A stretch of DNA of 64,000 bases, from the NCBI GenBank assembly GCA_021521415.1, contig JAIQDT010014626.1, positions 1 through 64,000 of the forward strand, read 5' to 3'. Positions 11,439-23,806 of the stretch are shown here, piece by piece. This DNA is from Bidens hawaiensis. Its lineage: Eukaryota; Streptophyta; Magnoliopsida; Asterales; Asteraceae. Position numbers and translations under genes: made by a program. How positions within the stretch are numbered: position 1 is the stretch's first letter; each line of letters opens with the position of its first letter. A model generated the notes under the pieces. That model was not told the origin of the DNA, searched no databases, and was given only the letters and a program-made list of their open reading frames with translations.

Positions 11439-11701
11439 AATGATATCAAGATTGATGAATTTGTTCCTTTTTCAATTGACTTTGATGGTCTGAAGACTCA
11501 AAAAATACTTGGAGTTGATCCACCAAGACCAAGCGAAAGGTTTAAGAAAGTAGCTGACTATGAAAAATTCAAAGGAAAAGTGTGGTGCAAATGATGGGAG
11601 AGTATGGTCATCACACTGACACATGCAATGATTGACTCAACTTTAAACCTTTCCATGTTCCTAATGAGACAAAGTTTGGACAAAACTTTGTTCTCTATAA
11701 A

Positions 11702-12211
11702 TTGAAATATGAAGAATTCTTGGGAAAGGGGAAAGTAAGTGAAAAGGGAAAGAAGAATGAGTCTGATCAGCCAGTTGCAAAAGAGAAGAAAGCTGAAGTA
11801 AGATTAAGGAAACCAATTGCTAAGCAAAGTAGAAGAAGTCATTCTCCTAAGAAGTCTGAGTATGAAAAGAAGAAGAATTTCCAACCATTAAGAATTATTC
11901 CCAACAATGACACAAAATCTGTTAAGTCTGATGATTCTCAAGGATCTCCAAACAGTCAAAAGAAGAGAAACAAAGGTGTTCTTCTTAGAAAGAAACCTAC
12001 TGAATTAACTGGAGATGAGAAATTCTTGCTGAAACATGGTTATGAACCTCAAGGTTTCCTATGGAAACCTAAAGTTGAAAACAAAGAGGAGATATGTATG
12101 GATGTGAGAGACTTTTCAAGCAAGAAAGACTATGTTGTTCAAGAAAGTAACACTGAAGATTCTGAGTATGGGAGCACAACTTCATTTGTGAAAACTCTAA
12201 GAGAGTGTTGA
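11702..12211 (+). pseudogene. Copia2 basic linker before protease
   Basis: A 169-codon ORF, very Lys/Ser/Glu-rich (KKNESDQPVAKEKKAEVRLR, then KQSRRSHSPKKSEYEKKKNF), with no recognised domain. It lies where Copia1 has its second zinc knuckle and linker. Just upstream, about 11590-11660, a degraded Cys/His-like segment is partly readable (AND...HTDTCND), which may be the remains of the second knuckle. Stops on each side (11438 and 12211) separate it from neighbours. Fragment of the polyprotein. Confidence 0.6.
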
Positions 12212-12365
12212 TATGAAACTGATGATTCAGATCACATAGAAATTACTCATGAAGATTCTGAACCCATAACACTCACTCCTAGTGCTGCCATTGAAAATGA
12301 ATCTGATGATTTGCAAGTTGAAGTAGCTTGCACTTCATTATCAAACTAGTCACTTTCTTTGTATT

Positions 12366-13520
12366 GTGCAGGAACAGTCCACTACACTAAATGAAGTATG
12401 GTATTTGGACATTGGATGTTCTAGGCACATGACTTGTGACAAGAGGTCACTTGTCAACTATGAAGAGAATTTTGAGGGACCAGTGGCATTTGGAAGTGAT
12501 GAGAATGGAGGAAAAATTGTTGGAAAAGGAATTTTGACAAATGGCAAAGTTACTTTTGACAATGTTTTCTATGTTGAAGGGCTTCAATATAATCTTTTAA
12601 GCATATCCCAGATGTGTGATAAATGTTACAAAGTTGGCTTTGATGATTCTCACTGTTTCATCTTAAGGCCTGAGTATGTCATACCACCATGATGATGGCC
12701 CAAAAAATGGAAATTTGTATGAACTGAACATGAAGGATGTTGTTTCTAGGGGTGGCACTTGCTTTGTTTCTAAAGCCACTGAAAATGAGTCAAAGCTATG
12801 GCATAGGAAACTCTGTCATGTCAATATGTAGAACATGAATAAGTTAGTCAAGGGTGAGCATGTCATTGGCTTACCTACAAGAGAGTTTAAATTGGATTAC
12901 AATTGTATCTCATGCTAGAAAGGCAAGCAGCATAAGTCTTCTCACAAGACTAAACTCATCAAATCAATTGATCAAGTGCTTGAAATGCTTCACATGGATC
13001 TCTTTGGTCCTGTGAGTGTACCAAGCATTGGAAAGAAAAGATACTATCTTGTGATCATTGATGATTTTCAAGATATACTTGGGTTTATTTCCTAAGTACC
13101 AAGGATGAGGCTTCTAAATTCATTATGAACTGTGTTAACAGAGTGGAGAATCAATTTAATAAAAGGGTTAAGGTGATGAGAAGTGAAAATGGTACTGAGT
13201 TCAAGAATGGAGTGATTGAAGAATTTTGCAACAACAAAGGAATACTTCAACAATTCTCAGCTCCTAGAATTCCTGAACAAAATGGTGTTGCTGAGAGAAG
13301 AAATACAACACTTATTGAAGCAGCAAGAACCATGCTTGCTGATGCAAATCTACATGTCACATTTTGGGCAGAAGCAATTAACACAACATGCTATGTTCAG
13401 AACAGGGTACTGATAAACAAAAGTCACAACAAGACACCATATGAAATATTCTATAACAGAAAACCCTACATCAAGTTTTTCAAAGCATTTGGATGCAAAT
13501 GTCCTCTGTTGAACACATAG
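12366..13520 (+). pseudogene. Copia2 protease, GAG-pre-integrase and integrase core
   Basis: ORF 12366-12692 contains the protease site, which reads LDIGCSRHMT where the family has DSG. GAG-pre-integrase follows (KLWHRKLCHVNM, then a C...C pair), interrupted by TAG codons at about 12828 and 12915 and by compensating one-base indels near 12690 and 13065. The integrase core has its first Asp in HMDLFGP (about 12993), its second motif as RSENGTEF (Asp replaced by Glu, about 13180-13203) and its Glu in PEQNGVAERRN. The ORF ends with TAG at 13518. Protease would mature the polyprotein and integrase would insert cDNA; the D-to-E change in the DDE triad and the stops mean neither works. Confidence 0.9.
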
Positions 13521-13526
13521 AATTAC

Positions 13527-14033
13527 TTGAACAAGTTTCAAGCTAAGTCCTTAGACTGTTTCTTTGTAGGCTATTCTACACACTCAAAGGCCTACAGAGT
13601 GTATGTGAAAGATTATTTGGTTGTAATTGAATCCTCAGAAGTAGTTTTCAATGAAAACCAATTCAACACAGTTTATGGTGCATCATGGTTATTTGATTTG
13701 GAGAAATTGATAAAGTCTTTCAAGATCTATCCTGAAGACTATGATGAAACCTTTCTGAAAACCAATGTGATTGAAGAGTCAAAACAAAAAGGAGTGGATT
13801 TGGAAAGGCTGTGGAAAATGATTGCAAGAAAAGAAAATAAATACACATTTATAAAGAACTCCTCTAGGACAGATGTTTATCAAGCTCAAGATGACAATCA
13901 AGTGAACAATGAAAGTCCAGTACAAGATCAAGAAAATGATGATCAAGAAAATCAAGAAATGCAGAATGATCAAGTACAAAATAAGGAGGATCTGAGCAAT
14001 CAAAATGAAGAAGCAACTGCTAAACGTGCATGA
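13527..14033 (+). pseudogene. Copia2 integrase C-terminal region and hinge
   Basis: A 168-codon ORF in the same frame as the integrase, separated from it only by a stop. It begins with the Copia integrase C-terminal segment (SLDCFFVGYSTHSKAYRVYV, then VVIESSEVVFNE) and becomes a Gln/Asn/Asp/Glu-rich hinge (QDNDQ-like repeats at 13900-14010) before reverse transcriptase. It ends with TGA at 14031-14033; a C-to-T change in an Arg CGA codon would explain it. Confidence 0.82.
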
Positions 14034-14042
14034 TTTCAAGAC

Positions 14043-15800
14043 TTGTTTGAGGAACTGAGATTAGGAAACAATGGTGCATCTACCTCAGGACAGTTCAATA
14101 AGGAGACACCAACAGTTGATGATTCTTCACCTGATTTGAGCATTGAAGATCTAGAACTCAATGAATCAAATCTTGACACAACTGTGTCTACTGATGTGAT
14201 TATTCAAACCCCCTATCATCTAGCTGAGCACATCATTGGCAATATACATGAAAGGGTCACAAGAAGTCACTCTGAAACTGTAAACATTTGCTTATACTCA
14301 TGCTTTCTATCCCAAATAGAACCTATTGTTCAAGTTCTTAGGGACAACAGTTGGGTACAAGCAACGCAGGAAGAGTTGACACAATTTGGAGACCTACAAG
14401 TTTGGGAGCTTGTAGACAGGCCAAGAAATAGACATGCAATTGGCACAAAATGGGTGTTTAGAAACAAAAGGGATAAAAGGGGTATTGTGATCAAGAACAA
14501 GGCTAGACTTGTAGCATTAGGATGCCTTCAAGAAGAAGGAATTGACTTTGAGGAGGTCTTTGCACCTGCTGCAAGACTAGAAGCAATAAGGATCTTTTTA
14601 GCCTATGCTGCCTCAAAGAACATCAGGGTATTCTAGCTTGATGTCAAATCTGCCTTCCTAAATGGAAAGATAGAAGAGGAGGTATATGTTTCTCAACCAC
14701 CAGGTTTTGAGGATCCTATCTACCCTAACAGGGTGTATAAACTGAACAAAGCCTTGTATGGACTGCATCAGGCTCCTAGAGCATGGTATGATGAACTGTC
14801 AAATCACCTACTTGAAAATGGTTTCCAAAGGGGAGATATTGACAAGACCCTCTTTTACAAGAAGAAAGGAAGAGATTTTCTCTTGTTACAAGTCTATGTG
14901 GATGACATTATATTTGGGTCAACCAATGAAAAGATGTGTATGGAGTTTGAAGAGGTGATGAAATCCAAGTATAGCATGAGTTCAATGGGAGAAATGAACT
15001 TCTTCCTTGGCTTACAAGTTCAGCAAAAGGCTGATGGGATTTTCATTTACCAGTCCAAGTATGTACAGGACATACTTGACAAGTTCAAGTGCAATGATTT
15101 GAAGACTGCTTCAACTCCAATGGATTTAAAAGAAAAGATGCTAGCTGATGAAAAGGGGGAGCCAGTGGATGAGCATGAATACAAAGCAAGAATTGGATCA
15201 CTGATGTATCTAACTGCTTCAAGGCCTGATATCATGTTTGCAGTTTGTGTTTGTGCTAGATTTTAGTCAAGCCCCAAGGTCTCCCACATGAATTCTGTGA
15301 AGAGGATCTTTAAATATTTGAAAGGAAGACCTGACTTGGGAATTTGGTATCCAAAGAACCAGTCTTTTGATCTGACTGCCTACACAGACAGTGACTATGA
15401 TGGCTGCAACATAAGCAGGAAGTCAACTTCAGGGGGATGTCAATTTTTGGGTGACAAATTGGTGTCATGGCAATGTAAGAAGCAGAAAACTGTCTCAATC
15501 TCAACTACAAAAGCTTATTACATTGCTGCATGTGCCTACTGTGCACAAGTCCTCTAGATCCAAAATCAGATGCTGGACTATGGTTTGAACTTTCTAAAAA
15601 CCCCTATTTACATTGATAGCACTGCTGCATCTTTTATTGTTAAGAATCCTGTGCAACATTCCAAAACCAAGCACATTGAAATCAGACATCACTTCATAAG
15701 AGATTGTATTGAAAAAGGATTAATTGAAGTAACCAGAGTTGATACAAGTGAGAACCAGGTTCAACTTTCTTCTGAAAGCCCTGGGAATGATCAACTATAA
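14043..15800 (+). pseudogene. Copia2 reverse transcriptase and RNase H
   Basis: One frame broken by three TAG codons (14634, 15264, 15555). Reverse transcriptase starts with [20 protein letters not shown] and has [30 protein letters not shown] (catalytic Asp region), [12 protein letters not shown] and the polymerase box YVDDIIFGS (about 14896-14922). The connection and RNase H follow: [17 protein letters not shown], the first RNase H Asp in AYTDSDYDG, KSTSGGCQFLG, then TTKAYYIAA, where the family has E-A-E-Y, so the catalytic Glu is gone, and HIEIRHHFIRD near the end. It would copy RNA into cDNA and remove RNA. At 14634 and 15264 the family has Gln (CAG to TAG) and at 15555 Trp (TGG to TAG). 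Confidence 0.93.
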
Positions 15801-17600
15801 TGAAGTCTGATTTATGATGTGTGCATGACTGTGCAAACTGACTATCTTTTCAAAGTTTTGATTGAATGTTGACTGTGTGCATGTGATTGAATATGATATT
15901 TTCATGTCAACTGATATGTGCTTTACTTGACTATGTGTGCAAAATTTGGTATCCTTGATACTTATGCATGATTATTAGTTGTTGTGTGTATGTGATGTCA
16001 TGATGAGTGCTTTTGATTTGAATTACTTGATTGTATGTGCTTATCTGATATCCCTGATTAATTGCTTTTTTATGTGTGTTATCTGATCATGTGATATTAT
16101 TAGGATAGGCTAGACCTTGAATATTAGTACTGTCTGCTTGTCTTTATGATGTTATGTATGATTAAGATTTGAATATGTTACAACTGTTTGTGTCAAAATG
16201 AGTTTTTATGTTAACATCAAATGATAAAATGAATTTTCCAGTGAATTTTACATAATCACACTATTTTGGCCAAAACATGAACAAGTTGTTTATGGTGCAG
16301 AGATATGATAAGACTATTCAGTTCAAGCTCTAAAGAAGCTTAAAAGAAGGTTTTTAAAGAAAAGTCTCAAATTAATTACTTTTGCTGAAAATTATGTCAT
16401 TTGCCCAAGTCTAAGAAGCATATACTTGTATATATTTGGCCCTATCATCTACTTGTAGACTGTTAGGATAGCCATTAGTCCAAAGACTGAAAACATTTGA
16501 GGCAATTGTAATTTGTTCTTTCACTTAAAACTATGTCATTAACTCTAAGCCTAAAGGACATATACATATGTGTGTGTTTGGTCCTGCAGACTTCTTGTAG
16601 GCTGCCAGGATAGCCATTTACCTGGAAGCTAAGAGTAATTGGGGTGATTGAACCTGTTAATATGGGAAATGATAGTACATTGACTACTTAGCCAATCATG
16701 TGGATTTAATAGGCTGAAAGGACACTTAGTATAGTCATTAACATATATGGTTGCTTTCTCATGATGTGTAAAATCTAAGGTGATATAAACATAAAGAAAC
16801 TGCTAAGATTTATGAGGAGTTACATTGTTGTCTATGCATGTTCCAAAATAAATCTTTTCAAATGATAGGCAGAAAAGTGAATATCCAGTCATACAAGATC
16901 CTGTTGGTATTTGGGCCCCAAAATGAAATATCTTATTGAGAATGACAAAGAACAGATGTGAACAAATTTACTTTAAATCTTTAATCAACCAAAAGTTGAT
17001 AAATGTTCACAAGCTTTTGAGAAAAACACAAACATGAGGGTTAATAACAGAACTACAGGGGTGGAGACAATAATATAAGTCCTTTAACATCCTGAATGAA
17101 AGGCCTGTTATTTAAACTATAAGTCCAACGTTCAACCTCAAATATGTTTGCAAAATTTGAAAAGAAATATCAAATAAATAAGTTCTGTCATTAAAAGTTT
17201 TTTAAACCAAAACCAGGGGGTCAAAGTCAAATCGGGATGATCTGGAGAAAGCCAAATAAGCCTTGAGAATAGATATGGAGCATCAGAAAACAATATGTGT
17301 TATCCATTAAACATTATGCATATTAATTGAACATTAATCATATCACCAAGGAAATGAAATTCATGCTAAGTCGAGACCTGCTGTTAAACTATCTATGTTG
17401 TCATAATAATGCGAGAATGAAGTATTGAAAAAGCTACTTAGTCAATATGATCCCATTCTTGAGATCTTTTTTAGTTAAAGAAAGTAATTGTTTTTAAGAT
17501 AAACATGACTGAAATTTGATCTCTAAATGCACCATTTTCTCTTAAACAATGATCTTTAATGAAAAATATAGTTGATAATTGGTTTAAGTCAAAAAGAGTT
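15801..17600 (+). other. Copia2 post-pol non-coding region
   Basis: In SIRE-type elements this interval often holds an env-like or other third ORF. Here no plus-strand ORF over 60 codons is seen. It contains an imperfect direct duplication of about 100 bp at 139-bp spacing (16393 and 16532; shared TATGTCATT, TTTGG-CCT, CTTGTAG, AGGATAGCCATT). I see nothing else recognisable. Confidence 0.7.
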
Positions 17601-17619
17601 GCATTTTGCCTCAAAAAGG

Positions 17620-17845
17620 TTGAATAAGTATTTTCGGGCAAGGTTTGATGTTTTCTAACCTTCCCGAACACAAAACAGTTGAATAAGTATTTTTGGGCAA
17701 GGTTTGATGTTTTCTAACCTTCCCGAACACAAAACAAAAGTATTTTCGGGTAAGGTTTGATGTTTTCTAACCTTCTCGAACACAAAACAGTTGAATAAGT
17801 ATTTTCGGGCAAGGTTTGATATTTTATAACCTTTCCGAGTAAGCT
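17620..17845 (+). repeat. 59-bp tandem repeat, about 3.8 copies
   Basis: The unit starts TTGAATAAGTATTTTCGGGC and continues AAGGTTTGATGTTTTCTAAC, ending CTTCCCGAACACAAAACAG. Copies begin at about 17620, 17679, 17738 (7 bp shorter) and 17790. Each unit carries one CGGGCAAGGTT and one CCCGAACAC, related to the motif family in the LTRs. Confidence 0.92.
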
Positions 17846-18615
17846 TAGTCACTTTGGGCTAAGTATATGATTTTTAGGCATGCTTTGAAGTGTTTACACT
17901 TTCCGGTTAGAGTATACTTAACATTCTAACTTCCCGAGCAGGCTTGAAGTCAAACATGAATATGTAGTCAGGCAAGCTTTGTAAACTTAGCTTTAGTCTA
18001 CCAAGCAAGCTTTGTGATTTTAAGTGTGATTAGTGTGAATATGTTTCTTTCTTTGAATTTCCAAGTGTTTTCGGGCAAACCTTGTTTTCCGAGCACACTT
18101 TATATTTCAGGCACACTTTGAATTTTTAAATGTTCCTCTAATATAATTGGGTAATTTCAAACTAACTTTTCGAGTACACTTTGTGTTATGAATCCACTTC
18201 TAGCACACTTTGTATTCTTTTAAGTTTCTCGGGCATACTTTGCATTTGTGAACTTTTCTGGGTAAGGTTAGTGATTAAATGAATTATCCGAGCAAGGTAA
18301 GTAAATTAGATGTATGTTATTTGGGCATCTTAGTTGATTCCTAGCAAGGTTTCCTACTTGATATTTAATACTTGATTATTTTATCTTGTGATTTAGTTCT
18401 CAAGCAATCTTGTATTTCAAGTAAGCTTTCTTCACTTTAAGAAGAAGATAAAGATATTTAGAATAGGCTTTTTCTGTAATGTCTTCGGACAGATTTTTGA
18501 ATATGTAATAGTTTTAGCTTTTGATATGTAAAAAGTTTGATTTCGATTTGAATATGTATTTGACTAAGTGTATGTAACCTTAGAAATGTTTTGGGACAGA
18601 TGAGGTGTTCCAATA
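17846..18615 (+). other. Copia2 pre-LTR region with diverged CGGGCA/CGAGCA motifs
   Basis: Non-coding. It continues the motif family of the tandem repeat in scattered form: TCCGAGTAAGCTT, CCCGAGCAGGCTT, TCGGGCAAACCTT, TCCGAGCACACTTT, TCGGGCATACTTT, TCCGAGCAAGG. Roughly fifteen are present before the polypurine tract. No ORF. Confidence 0.75.
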
Positions 18616-18626
18616 TAGGGGGAGAT
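18616..18626 (+). other. Copia2 polypurine tract
   Basis: TAGGGGGAGAT immediately before the 3' LTR start TGTTGAGTC; the standard plus-strand primer position. Confidence 0.9.
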
Positions 18627-19657
18627 TGTTGAGTCAAAATTTGACCTAAAAATGATCATCAGGAAGATTGGAATCTTCTCAACCTCCTCAGAAAACGCTA
18701 ACTATGGAACCGGGCACACCTAAGACATCCGAGCAGGGTTTTACTTAGTCGGGCATGATATTTTTCCTATCGGGCAGGACCACCTTCTTGAAGTCTTCTT
18801 TAGTGATAATCCGAGTAGGGTTCACTACATCTAGCAAAGTCGTTCTTGTCGGGCAAGGTTTACTTAATAAAGTGGATTCCGAGCAAGCTTGTTGAAAGTT
18901 TATTAAGTACTTACTTTCTCGGGCAAGGTTCAACTCAGAGCAAGCTACAGTGTACCGAGCACACTATGGTTGCTTAATAAGTTATTTAACAAATGAGTTG
19001 AATGGATTCTTGAAGAACATTATGGTAGTAGGATCTTTTCGGGCAAAGTTTGATAAGGTCAAGAAGATTGAAGTCTACCCGATGAGTAGTTCATTGGTGA
19101 AATAATCAAAGTAAAGTCTACCCGGATAATTGTACCCGAGCACACTTCAGGGTTACCAAGTCTTAGTGAAGGAAGGCAGAGCATAAAGTCTACTCGGAGA
19201 AGATTACTGCTACAAGGCCTACCTGGAAGACTTGTTTTACACTTAGTATAGTTTTGAATATGTAATTTGAATATTTATTAATCATTAGGGTTTCTAGAAG
19301 GAATGACAGCTGTCAGGAGGTGACAGGCCTATAAAAGGAATATTTTAGGGCACGCCTCCAAATGAGACGGAATACGGATTTGCCTTAACACTTTTCAGAT
19401 AAGATCGAATATTCCTTACTGAATGTGACGGCTGTCCTAGGTTATCATTGAATATACATTCCGACAAGAAACCATAATAGATTATCATTTGTATGAATTG
19501 CTTTATATAAATGGAAATCTTTTGAGTTATTGTTCGTGTCTGTTACCATTATTAACCTATTAACAACAAAACTTGTTTGTTTCTGATTCCGCCGTTAACA
19601 AACAAGAATCTTTCCTTATTTAGCAATCCGTCATTGAGTGATTATTCGGGACCGAAA
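18627..19657 (+). repeat. Copia2 3' LTR
   Basis: Begins TGTTGAGTCAAAATTTG and ends GGACCGAAA, where the terminal CA is mutated to AA. It is 1031 bp against 1081 bp in the 5' LTR, mainly because of one deletion near the end, plus scattered substitutions. It is followed directly by the target duplication CTTTG (19658-19662). Confidence 0.93.
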
Positions 19658-20375
19658 CTTTGAGTTCAGAAGATGGTTTATCAACAAGTTTCTTCGATCC
19701 CTTCAATGTCAAAGTCCCGACTTTAACATGATTATCGGTTAAAGTTGCAGCAAGGTTAATCGCGTCACCAAGTTTTTTTAGAACACTACTCAAGACACAA
19801 TCTGGGATTTGTCTCAGTAGTCCATGAATGTACTTGTCGATGGCACACGAGGATAAGGTAACAAGGTGGGGTACCAACACACTGAGTTCATTGAAACGAG
19901 AAGTGTAAGCAGAGTGCTCACCACTTTCTTGTTTAAGGTTCCAGAACTCGGTCTCTAAATTCATGAGCTCATTTGGAGGGCAGAATTGTTTGGTCATTAA
20001 ATCCTTTAATTCATTCCACGACAAGGCTATGGCAGTTTCGGAACCTCGTGTTGACTTTTCCTTAAACCGCCAAGTAAGTTCCCTTTTGCAAAGATACTTG
20101 AAGAAAATGAGTTCGCTTGTCATCAGGACACTCAATGTGAAGGAATATGCTTTCCACTTTTTCGTACCACTGAGGTAGGGCAGTGGCACCTTGAGTCCTG
20201 TCAAACTCTGGGTGTTTGGCGCTGGTGAAGTTCTTGAACGAGTAGACATAAGCCTTAGGTTCGGATGAAGCAGAGTTGATGCTAGCAGTGAGGTTTTGAT
20301 GAATTTGAGTCATCATGTCGGGAAGGACGACGGTGAGTTGCTTGGTGATCCGCGAAATCATCTTGCGGCTCGAGT
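19658..20375 (-). pseudogene. Gypsy gag, central part, interrupted by Copia2 and LTR A1
   Basis: Minus-strand Gypsy Gag (retrotransposon gag domain). ORF 20451-20062 has KAYVYSFKNFTSAKHPEFD, then LPQWYEKVESIFLHIECPDD. ORF 20249-19620, in another frame, has SWNELKDLMTKQFCPPNELM and LETEFWNLKQESGEHSAYTS, then a helix-rich C-terminal part. A frameshift at about 20080 separates the two, with the residues of the family's ALTWW segment lying across the break. The gag start is missing: the sequence stops at 20375 where LTR A1 begins. The left end is the Copia2 target site and the continuation is at 7439-6538. Resemblance is to chromovirus-type gags of composites. It would form the particle core; inactive here. 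Confidence 0.88.
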
Positions 20376-20810
20376 TGTCACACCCCAACCTACGGTGGAA
20401 ATGTCGGGAAGTGAGTTGATTGCTCACAGCTCTCAAGGTACTATTATGCAATATTTAAAAGTGACGGTATCTATTTAATTTGATTAAATGATTTAAATAG
20501 TTCAAGTACAAAGTACAAAATCTATAATCATACAACAATACAATTTATATCACAAATGATCTTGGTTAAAAGTTTTCTAACTTAAATTCTTCACAAAGTC
20601 TTCACCGAATCTTGCAACTAGTTCAAACAATAACCTGCATATGTGTATAAAATAGAAAAGTTTGTCAACAACACATGTTGAGTGAGTAAAACACCAGTTT
20701 AAGACACAACAATAATAATATATAATATATAAAGAAAGATGCAAACTGTTCCTTTGAGAATAAACAGTTAAACCATAGCATATTCACAATCAAACCAAAA
20801 GAAAAGGCTC

Positions 20811-20883
20811 AACCAATTCCATACAAATGGACATTGGTTACCAAGCAAGGGCTAAACCGTTGCCATAAAAATGGACATCGGTT
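20811..20883 (-). repeat. Duplicated hairpin in LTR A1
   Basis: Two inverted repeats 44 bp apart. At 20811-20839, AACCAAT pairs with ATTGGTT and CCAT with ATGG around ACAA. At 20855-20883 the arms are AACCG and CGGTT with the same CCAT/ATGG inner stem. The same pair occurs in LTR A2 at 30380-30408 and 30424-30452. Confidence 0.7.
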
Positions 20884-21551
20884 GCCAAAGATAGTCATAT
20901 GATCATACTATAATGAGGAACATCATCAAAATGCGTTCAAATAAAGCAAGTAAGCAGATAGCAAGTTAGGCATAAACTGATATACACACAAGGATTAAAC
21001 AGCTGTGGTTTTGAATACTAGATAATAGATAAATACTGTAAAAACGCATATGTCCCCAAAAGGATTTTAAATAAGTAAAAAGGGGAGCGATTACTCACAT
21101 TAGTAATTAAGCAAGAGATAATGATGAGGTAAGAAAGCGGTAAACGAAGCTCTTCGGGAATTACCGACAAGAATCCTATTTACAATAATTGAAGGAAATA
21201 AATATGGATTGAATAATAGAGCTAAAACTAGATAGAGGTTCAGGATTTGATGATCGAGTGTAATCTTAACAAAGTTAGATATTCATTATAAATTTTATTA
21301 TTAAATTTTTATCGTAAATTTATTATATGATTTAACTATATAAAATACTTAAATAGAACTTTATAATTTATATAAAGAGAGTTGTTTTATTCTAAACTAA
21401 AAATACATTTAAATTTATTTTTATATATTTTTATTATCAAAAATGATTTTCTTTAAATTAATATTGTAACTAATAAATAATAATAGTATTTATATAGAAT
21501 ATCATCCTTTTATAAAACACTTGAACTTATACCATATTTTATTACATAACA

Positions 21552-21555
<4 letters not shown>

Positions 21556-21603
<48 letters not shown>
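21556..21603. repeat. (TA)n microsatellite at solo LTR D insertion site
   Basis: A 48-bp TA run that ends directly at LTR D; its last five bases (TATAT) are one copy of the D target duplication. Confidence 0.95.
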
Positions 21604-21606
<3 letters not shown>

Positions 21607-22470
21607 GACACTCCTTAAATTATGATTTTTTTTATAGATTCACTAAACTTGATTTCTTTATTTTAATTCCCTCTAGATTAAATATTGTTAAGTTTAATCA
21701 CAATGAGTCCAACATAATCCTCACGTGCACGCTACATTGCATATAAGTAATTTATAGAAATTACTCAACTATCGATGTTATCCGACGGATACGAGCGTTG
21801 GTGATAAGTTGTTGAAACAACTTGGACATATTTAACGAATCTATAAGGTTTGATTTTATGTTACACAAATATATTTTGTAGAACATTACAAACGAAGATG
21901 AAATAAATTCCTTGAGCATTTTTTATTATTAATATAATAACTAACCAATATCATTAGATATCACCGACACAAATGTATACAAGCATTGATGACAAAACTA
22001 ATAATATTACATGCGAGAATAATACAAAAATTCATATTTATGTTTCGTCTACGAGATTAAACAATATTTCACCCGAATGTTATATTCATACAAACATGGG
22101 TCTCTTAAATAGTTAATTATGGACAACGATATATATATATATATTATATAAACACGTTGGATACATATATATGAGCACACGATGTTATGCACTAAGTACA
22201 CGTGATCTCGTTTAAATACACATACTCTAAACGTAAAAATTACCCAAAAATAAATTATTGCGTACCATCATGTAGCTAGCATGCTACTAACCAAAATCAA
22301 ATAATCAAGTAATACCACTTAACGCAACCCAACCTTCCGCTTATTATTAACCAGTTTACAGTATTTATTCCCACATTTCATGAGTTGTGAATATAATTAT
22401 CCATATTCATCATATATTAAAATGAATGCATCAAATCTACCACATCCATGCATGTCAATCTTCTTAAACA

Positions 22471-22471
22471 A

Positions 22472-22534
<63 letters not shown>
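22471..22534. repeat. (AAT)n microsatellite
   Basis: About 21 AAT units inside LTR D. Confidence 0.95.
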
Positions 22535-22535
<1 letters not shown>

Positions 22536-23753
22536 TATCAAGAAGTTCATAGAACATGCACGTGAGTGTGGTCATAATTTCAAAGAAATAGTTATCAAAC
22601 TTCCATCATCAAAAATATCTAACAAATATGGCATAGGGTGCAAAAGTCAATACTCATATTTCCCCACCATGTTCCTGACGAGAAAAACCAACTATCCATT
22701 TGTTTCAAGTCTTTCAATCAATCACCCTTAATCTTTACACCATACTCCATATCCATTATTCAACAAACAAACAAATATCTTGATAAACCTCTCCATCAGT
22801 GGATCATGCACACCAACCAAACTCCATTTTCTCTCAACCAATATTATAGTCAAACTCCACATATATACACGCATGATTTATTTAGTTGAAGGACCATACT
22901 TTTTGTTCCTTATAATCTACACAAAACTTCAAGTAAACACCACAACTCTTCAAACCACTCTTCCTTACTCTCTTTCTTTGCGCTGGTTGCATCCCCGTAA
23001 CTCAACTCTCTCGGTTTACATATACATACAAACAATCTCCTTCTTTCTATTGTTATTAAAACTGGTCCATCCCACCACCCTCCCTCACGGCATAAACCCC
23101 CACCACCATTAAACTACTCCATGACGTCACCGCAACACACCACCATCATCAACCGCCACCTAATTCCCTTTCTTTAAAAACGTTTTCTCTCCATTAACCA
23201 CCACAAGCCATCACCTTTCATGTTTCTAGAATCCCTCTACACTCTCGCCCTATCTTAAGGTAAAGCACACACTCATGGTTTAGTCTCTCTATATCCCACT
23301 CCATCTCTTCGATTGTTATCAAACACACATACATACATCCTAAACTAACCTCTATATCTCATTGTGTTCAAGAATAAAATGGTGTAGGAAATCTCTTCCA
23401 AAAAGTTAAACGAGCTTCATGTGGAGAAACAAGCTCAAGATCCTCTAGCCTTTCTCTACCCTAATCCTAAAACTAAGTGAGCTACACCTTTCTTAAATCT
23501 TATTTTATGGGTTATGCTAAGCTTTCACCTAAAATAATCATCTACACCGCCAATATGTTAACATGTTTAAAAAGTATTAGAGATATTAAATGGAGTACTA
23601 AGCATGACTTAAAAGTGACTTTATGGTTGAAACTTGGTGTAAAAGTGTTAGTATGTCTAGACATAAAATTGAAGAGGGTACACTTGTTATGAGTTTTATG
23701 AGTTGAACTTGGGTTTCAAAATGTATATTATGTCTAGATACTGGATTTGTTGG

Positions 23754-23755
<2 letters not shown>

Positions 23756-23805
<50 letters not shown>

Positions 23806-23806
23806 T
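23756..23806. repeat. (TA)n microsatellite
   Basis: TA run with a single C interruption, inside LTR D. Confidence 0.95.

Larger units (their letters stand above)
7440..19657 (+). mobile_element. Copia2: full-length degenerate SIRE-type Copia element
   Basis: A 12.2-kb plus-strand element with both LTRs (7440-8520 and 18627-19657), PBS (8523-8534), gag, pol, a 2.8-kb non-coding region after pol, and polypurine tract (18616-18626). The target duplication CTTTG is present at 7435-7439 and 19658-19662. Size, 1-kb LTRs, long gag with coiled coil and a long post-pol region fit SIRE/Maximus. Multiple stops and frameshifts and damaged catalytic motifs make it non-autonomous. It is inserted in a Gypsy gag. 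Confidence 0.95.

Noticed and set aside
17620..17845. CRISPR-like array
   Set aside because: Units are contiguous tandem copies with no unique spacers, in a plant retroelement.
22380..23112. Host gene or lncRNA in the CT-rich region of LTR D
   Set aside because: Fully enclosed by LTR D with matching ends and TSD; short ORFs have low complexity and no domain.
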